Assembly (NCBI GenBank): GCA_944393305.1
Contig: CALXZS010000050.1
Location: 1 to 8,916, forward strand
Direction of reading: 5' to 3'
Origin: an uncultured Clostridia bacterium
GTDB lineage: Bacteria > Bacillota > Clostridia > TANB77 > CAG-508
Length of the DNA stretch: 8,916 nt
Position numbers and translations under genes: made by a program. A model generated the notes under the pieces. That model saw only the letters and a program-made list of their open reading frames with translations, did not search any database and was not told the origin of the DNA. Below are positions 6,347 to 8,916 of this stretch, in pieces. The stretch's first letter is position 1; every line of letters starts with the position of its first letter.

Positions 6347-6880
6347 TTATTTTTTACCAGTCTTACCTTCCTTACGTCTAATATGTTCTTCAACATATTT
6401 GATTCCTTTTCCTCTATAAACTTCTGGTGGTCTCTTACTTCTTATAACAGCTGCTGTTTGACCAACTACTTCTTTATTTATTCCTCTAACAATTATAGAG
6501 TTAGGATTTGGTACATCAAATGTAATTCCTTCTGGTGCTTCCATCTCAACAGGATGTGAATAACCTAAGTTCATTACTAATTTTGTTCCTTGTTTTTGTG
6601 CTCTATAACCAACACCATTGATTTCCAATGCTCTTGTAAATTCATTTGTTACACCTTCAATCATGTTAGCTATTAATGTTCTTGTTAAACCATGAAGATT
6701 TCCATTTTCTTTAGATTCAACTTCTACATTAATTACTTTGTCATTTATATTTACTGTAACTTTATTGCTTAAAGTTCTTTCTAATGTTCCTTTTGGTCCT
6801 TTTACAGTAATATGATTTTCATTTAATGTAACTTCAACACCATCTGGTATTGTTATAGGTTTCTTTCCTATTCTTGACAT
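6347..6880 (-). CDS. rplF: 50S ribosomal protein L6
   Basis: L6 binds 23S rRNA near the sarcin-ricin loop and factor-binding site. The 177-residue product matches family length and begins MSRIGKKPITIPDGVEV. It contains the TRTLIANMIEGVT and GVGYRAQ segments and the C-terminal RPPEVYRGKGIKY signature. The start is ATG with AAGGAGG about ten bases upstream. The first 13 bases overlap the end of the inserted membrane-protein gene, so both ribosome access and transcription run through that gene. Downstream, the gap to rplR is unusually long and holds an inverted-repeat element. Confidence 0.97.
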   Translation of the reverse strand: MSRIGKKPITIPDGVEVTLNENHITVKGPKGTLERTLSNKVTVNINDKVINVEVESKENGNLHGLTRTLIANMIEGVTNEFTRALEINGVGYRAQKQGTKLVMNLGYSHPVEMEAPEGITFDVPNPNSIIVRGINKEVVGQTAAVIRSKRPPEVYRGKGIKYVEEHIRRKEGKTGKK

Positions 6881-7368
6881 TTTGGATTTTCCTCCTTCTT
6901 TGATTTTTTTATTTTTATAACTAATTGAATTAGGATAATTAGTTGAATAATAAAAAATATTATATTTACAATTATATCAATATCCATAAAATGGCATAGT
7001 TGAACATATCCATTTTTTGGGGATAATATTCCAACATCATAAGCATTTAGTATATTCCATATATGTAAAATATTTATTATTTCAATTACTGCATAAACTA
7101 CTTTTTTTATTTTTGATATTCTTTTTATATTTATAAAATATAAAATTATATTAATTAATGCAAATATAATGAATATTATTACTACTACTTTGGGTTCGAA
7201 TAATACTGCTTCTAACAATTTATAATACCAAGGTGTTACTATTAATGGTATTGTATCTGATGGTATTGGTGGTATACTAGCTCCTTGTACTATTGTTGTC
7301 ATTATGCTTAATAATATTGATACTATAATTACTACTAATTTAACTTTTCTTTTTTTATTACCATACAT
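6868..7368 (-). CDS. unrecognised four-TM membrane protein inserted between rpsH and rplF
   Basis: I do not recognise this 166-residue protein. It has four hydrophobic segments at about residues 11-28, 61-81, 89-107 and 130-153. Basic clusters lie at the N-terminus (KKRKVK), between segments 2 and 3 (KRISKIKK) and at the C-terminus (KIKKSKK), so the positive-inside rule gives both ends in the cytoplasm. The first segment could instead be a signal peptide, with a possible cleavage near VQGA. The first outside loop is proline-rich (SIPPIPSDTIP). I chose the ATG at 7368, which overlaps rpsH by 11 bases; an in-frame GTG at 7386 would add six residues. The ribosome binding site is weak (GGAG, 12 bases away), so coupling to rpsH is likely. 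Its 3' end overlaps rplF by 13 bases and contains the rplF AAGGAGG. The length without stops and the tight overlaps argue for a real gene; its function is unknown. Confidence 0.8.
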   Translation of the reverse strand: MYGNKKRKVKLVVIIVSILLSIMTTIVQGASIPPIPSDTIPLIVTPWYYKLLEAVLFEPKVVVIIFIIFALINIILYFINIKRISKIKKVVYAVIEIINILHIWNILNAYDVGILSPKNGYVQLCHFMDIDIIVNIIFFIIQLIILIQLVIKIKKSKKEENPKCQE

Positions 7369-7756
7369 AAGCAATAACTTCTCCACCTAATCCTTCTTTT
7401 CTTGCATTTTTATCTGTTTTTACTCCCTTAGATGTAGAAATTAAAGCTATTCCTAATCCATTTAATACTTGTGGTAATTCGTCTTTTGAAACATATATTC
7501 TTAAACCTGGTTTACTAATTCTTTTTAGACCAGTTATAACTCTTTTACCATTTTCATCATACTTTAATGTAACTCTTAAAATACCTTGTTTTTCATCTTT
7601 GATTTCTTCAAATGATGAAATATATCCTTCATCAAATAATATTTGTGCGATTGATCTTTTCATATTTGATGCTGGTATATCAACTGTTGTATGCTTTGCA
7701 CTGTTTGCATTTCTTATTCTTGTTAGCATATCTGCTATTGGGTCTGTTGTATTCAA
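7358..7756 (-). CDS. rpsH: 30S ribosomal protein S8 (TTG start)
   Basis: S8 binds the central domain of 16S rRNA early in 30S assembly and is the translational repressor of the spc operon in E. coli. The 132-residue product begins MNTTDPIADMLTRIRNAN, matching the family N-terminus. It ends with the typical ARKEGLGGEVIAYVW. The start codon is TTG, supported by an AGGAGG eight bases upstream and by N-terminal alignment with the family; no ATG fits. Its last 11 bases overlap the ATG of the membrane-protein gene that follows, which is not part of a standard spc operon. Confidence 0.96.
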   Translation of the reverse strand: MNTTDPIADMLTRIRNANSAKHTTVDIPASNMKRSIAQILFDEGYISSFEEIKDEKQGILRVTLKYDENGKRVITGLKRISKPGLRIYVSKDELPQVLNGLGIALISTSKGVKTDKNARKEGLGGEVIAYVW

Positions 7757-7786
7757 AATTTTTCCCTCCTTTTTAGTTTTTTATAA

Positions 7787-7972
7787 TTACCAACTTGCTT
7801 TCTTAACTCCTGGAATTTCACCCTTATGTGCTAATTCTCTAAAGCATATACGACAAATTCCATATTTTCTTATATAAGCATGTGGTCTTCCACAAATTTT
7901 ACATCTGTTATATTCTCTTGTTTTATATTTTTGTGGTTTAGCTTGTTTTACTTTTAATGATTTCTTAGCCAT
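7787..7972 (-). CDS. rpsN: 30S ribosomal protein S14, zinc-binding type
   Basis: Small-subunit head protein. At 61 residues this is the short type-Z S14, with a zinc site formed by Cys24, Cys27, Cys40 and Cys43 (CKIC and CRIC), not the longer zinc-free paralogue. The C-terminus GEIPGVKKASW is typical. A GGAGG lies about 13 bases before the ATG, similar to the spacing at rplE. The four cysteines mean this copy depends on zinc. In many Bacillota a second zinc-free S14 sits elsewhere under Zur control, which cannot be checked here. Confidence 0.97.
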   Translation of the reverse strand: MAKKSLKVKQAKPQKYKTREYNRCKICGRPHAYIRKYGICRICFRELAHKGEIPGVKKASW

Positions 7973-7997
7973 TTGCTCTTAATTTCCTCCTTTTTTA

Positions 7998-8537
7998 TTA
8001 TTTTTTGAAAGGCATTCCAAGAAGAGTTAATAGCTCTTTTGCCTCTTCATCAGTCTTTGCTGTTGTAACAAAAATTATATCCATTCCTCTAATTTTATCA
8101 ACTTTATCATATTCTATTTCTGGGAATATTAATTGTTCTTTAACACCCATAGAATAATTTCCTCTACCATCAAAAGAATTAGTTGATACTCCTCTAAAAT
8201 CTCTAACTCTTGGAAGTGCTACATTGAATAGTTTATATGCAAAATCATACATTTTTCCTTTTCTTAATGTAACTTTAACTCCAACATTAACTCCTTCTCT
8301 TAATTTGAAAGCTGCAATTGATTTTTTAGATTTTGTAATTACTGGTTTTTGTCCTGTAATTGTCATTATGTCTTTTACAGCTCCTTCTAATGATTTAGGA
8401 TCTTCTTTTGTATCACCTAAACCTATGTTTAAAACTATTTTGTCTAACTTTGGAACTTCCATTATTGATTTGTAACCAAACTTTTTCATTAAAGCTGGAA
8501 CTACTTCTTTCTCATATTGTTCTTTTAATATTTCCAT
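7998..8537 (-). CDS. rplE: 50S ribosomal protein L5
   Basis: L5 binds 5S rRNA and forms part of the central protuberance of the large subunit, contacting the P-site tRNA. The 179-residue product has the usual family length. It carries the recognisable N-terminal region (YEKEVVPALMKKFGY), the VLNIGLGD segment, the TGQKP-TKSKKSIAAFKLREG basic stretch, and the C-terminal block ending in LLGMPFKK. The ATG at 8537 has a strong AGGAGGT about 13 bases upstream, a rather long spacing, but no in-frame alternative start lies nearer. It sits between rplX and rpsN in normal order. Confidence 0.97.
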   Translation of the reverse strand: MEILKEQYEKEVVPALMKKFGYKSIMEVPKLDKIVLNIGLGDTKEDPKSLEGAVKDIMTITGQKPVITKSKKSIAAFKLREGVNVGVKVTLRKGKMYDFAYKLFNVALPRVRDFRGVSTNSFDGRGNYSMGVKEQLIFPEIEYDKVDKIRGMDIIFVTTAKTDEEAKELLTLLGMPFKK

Positions 8538-8565
8538 AAGTCTTAAACAGACCTCCTTTCTTCAA

Positions 8566-8883
8566 TTATTTACTTTTCTTTATTTCTGCTCCGCAAGCTT
8601 TGCATATACGTACTTTTCCCTCTTCAGTTACTTTGTAACCTACTCTTACAGCTTTTCCGCATTTTGGGCAAACTACTGCAACTTTGCTAGAATTGATTGG
8701 ATGTTCAGAAGCTATAATTCCTCCTTCTTCTCCTGCTCTTCTAGGTTTTGTTGCTCTTTTTCTTATATTTACATCTTTTACAATGATTTTATTTTTCTTA
8801 GGAATTACTTCTAATATTTCTCCAGTTTTTCCTTTATCATTTCCAGATAATACTTTTACATTATCTCCTTTTCTTAATTTCAT
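8566..8883 (-). CDS. rplX: 50S ribosomal protein L24
   Basis: Large-subunit protein that helps start 50S assembly by binding 23S rRNA. The 105-residue product has an N-terminal KOW segment (MKLRKGDNVKVLSGNDKGK), a basic middle and a C-terminal zinc ribbon with Cys72, Cys75, Cys94 and Cys97, the form common in Bacillota. I start it at the ATG at 8883. An in-frame GTG nine bases further upstream lies inside the AAGAGGTG ribosome binding site and would add only three residues, so it is unlikely to be the start. The gene follows rplN by 18 bases and precedes rplE by 28, as expected in an spc operon. Confidence 0.96.
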   Translation of the reverse strand: MKLRKGDNVKVLSGNDKGKTGEILEVIPKKNKIIVKDVNIRKRATKPRRAGEEGGIIASEHPINSSKVAVVCPKCGKAVRVGYKVTEEGKVRICKACGAEIKKSK

Positions 8884-8901
8884 GTATTTCACCTCTTTCT
8901 A

Positions 8902-8916
8902 TTATAAAACTTCTGG
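8902..8916 (-). CDS. rplN: 50S ribosomal protein L14, last codons (partial)
   Basis: Only the final four codons and the stop are in the window. They read Pro-Glu-Val-Leu-stop, which is the usual C-terminus of bacterial L14. The reading ends 18 bases before the rplX start, and rplN is the expected gene directly upstream of rplX in the spc operon. L14 is a large-subunit protein at the subunit interface. The call rests on these few residues and on gene order, so it is an inference rather than a full identification. Confidence 0.72.
   Translation of the reverse strand, partial: PEVL

Noticed and set aside
8884..8892. GTG start for rplX nine bases upstream of the ATG
   Set aside because: The GTG is part of the AAGAGGTG ribosome binding site, which is correctly spaced for the ATG at 8883.
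1..8916. CRISPR arrays, tRNA or rRNA genes
   Set aside because: No regularly spaced repeats and no tRNA or rRNA landmarks were seen on either strand; nearly all the sequence is coding.

Overview
The window is an AT-rich stretch (roughly 30% G+C by eye) of a bacterial chromosome holding the main ribosomal-protein cluster, with every recognised gene on the minus strand. In transcription order, from the high to the low coordinate, it reads rplN (last codons), rplX, rplE, rpsN, rpsH, an unrecognised membrane-protein gene, rplF, rplR, rpsE, rplO, secY, an unrecognised repeat-protein gene, adk, map, infA, rpmJ and rpsM (first 17 codons). The secY-adk-map-infA-rpmJ-rpsM order, the zinc-ribbon L24, the four-cysteine S14 and L36, the zinc-lid adenylate kinase, the strong AGGAGG ribosome binding sites and the base composition all point to a low-G+C Bacillota, most likely a clostridial relative. 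I cannot place it more closely from sequence alone.

Positions 8916-3518 are a compact spc operon: large- and small-subunit ribosomal proteins (L14, L24, L5, S14, S8, L6, L18, S5, L15) followed by the SecY translocase channel. It departs from the textbook operon in three ways. A four-TM membrane-protein gene is wedged between rpsH and rplF, overlapping both. About 155 bases between rplF and rplR hold a nested inverted-repeat element. rpmD (L30) is missing between rpsE and rplO. A rho-independent terminator follows secY.

Positions 3517-2141 hold an insertion relative to the usual secY-adk junction. There is a non-coding stretch with a terminator, a second hairpin and a good promoter, then a 364-residue unrecognised protein made of four helix-turn-helix-like repeats with an exact 73-residue period. 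A strong sigma-A-like promoter (TTGACA-N17-TAAAAT) then starts adk-map, which are coupled by a TAATG overlap.

Positions 716-1 hold a promoter overlapping the map stop codon, infA and rpmJ, a 210-base spacer with two perfect 12-bp hairpins, and the start of rpsM, which begins the alpha-operon genes. Together the recognised genes build the ribosome and the secretion channel, supply adenylate balance, remove N-terminal methionine from nascent proteins and initiate translation. The most unusual items are the 73-residue repeat protein, the inserted membrane protein and the structured element before rplR.
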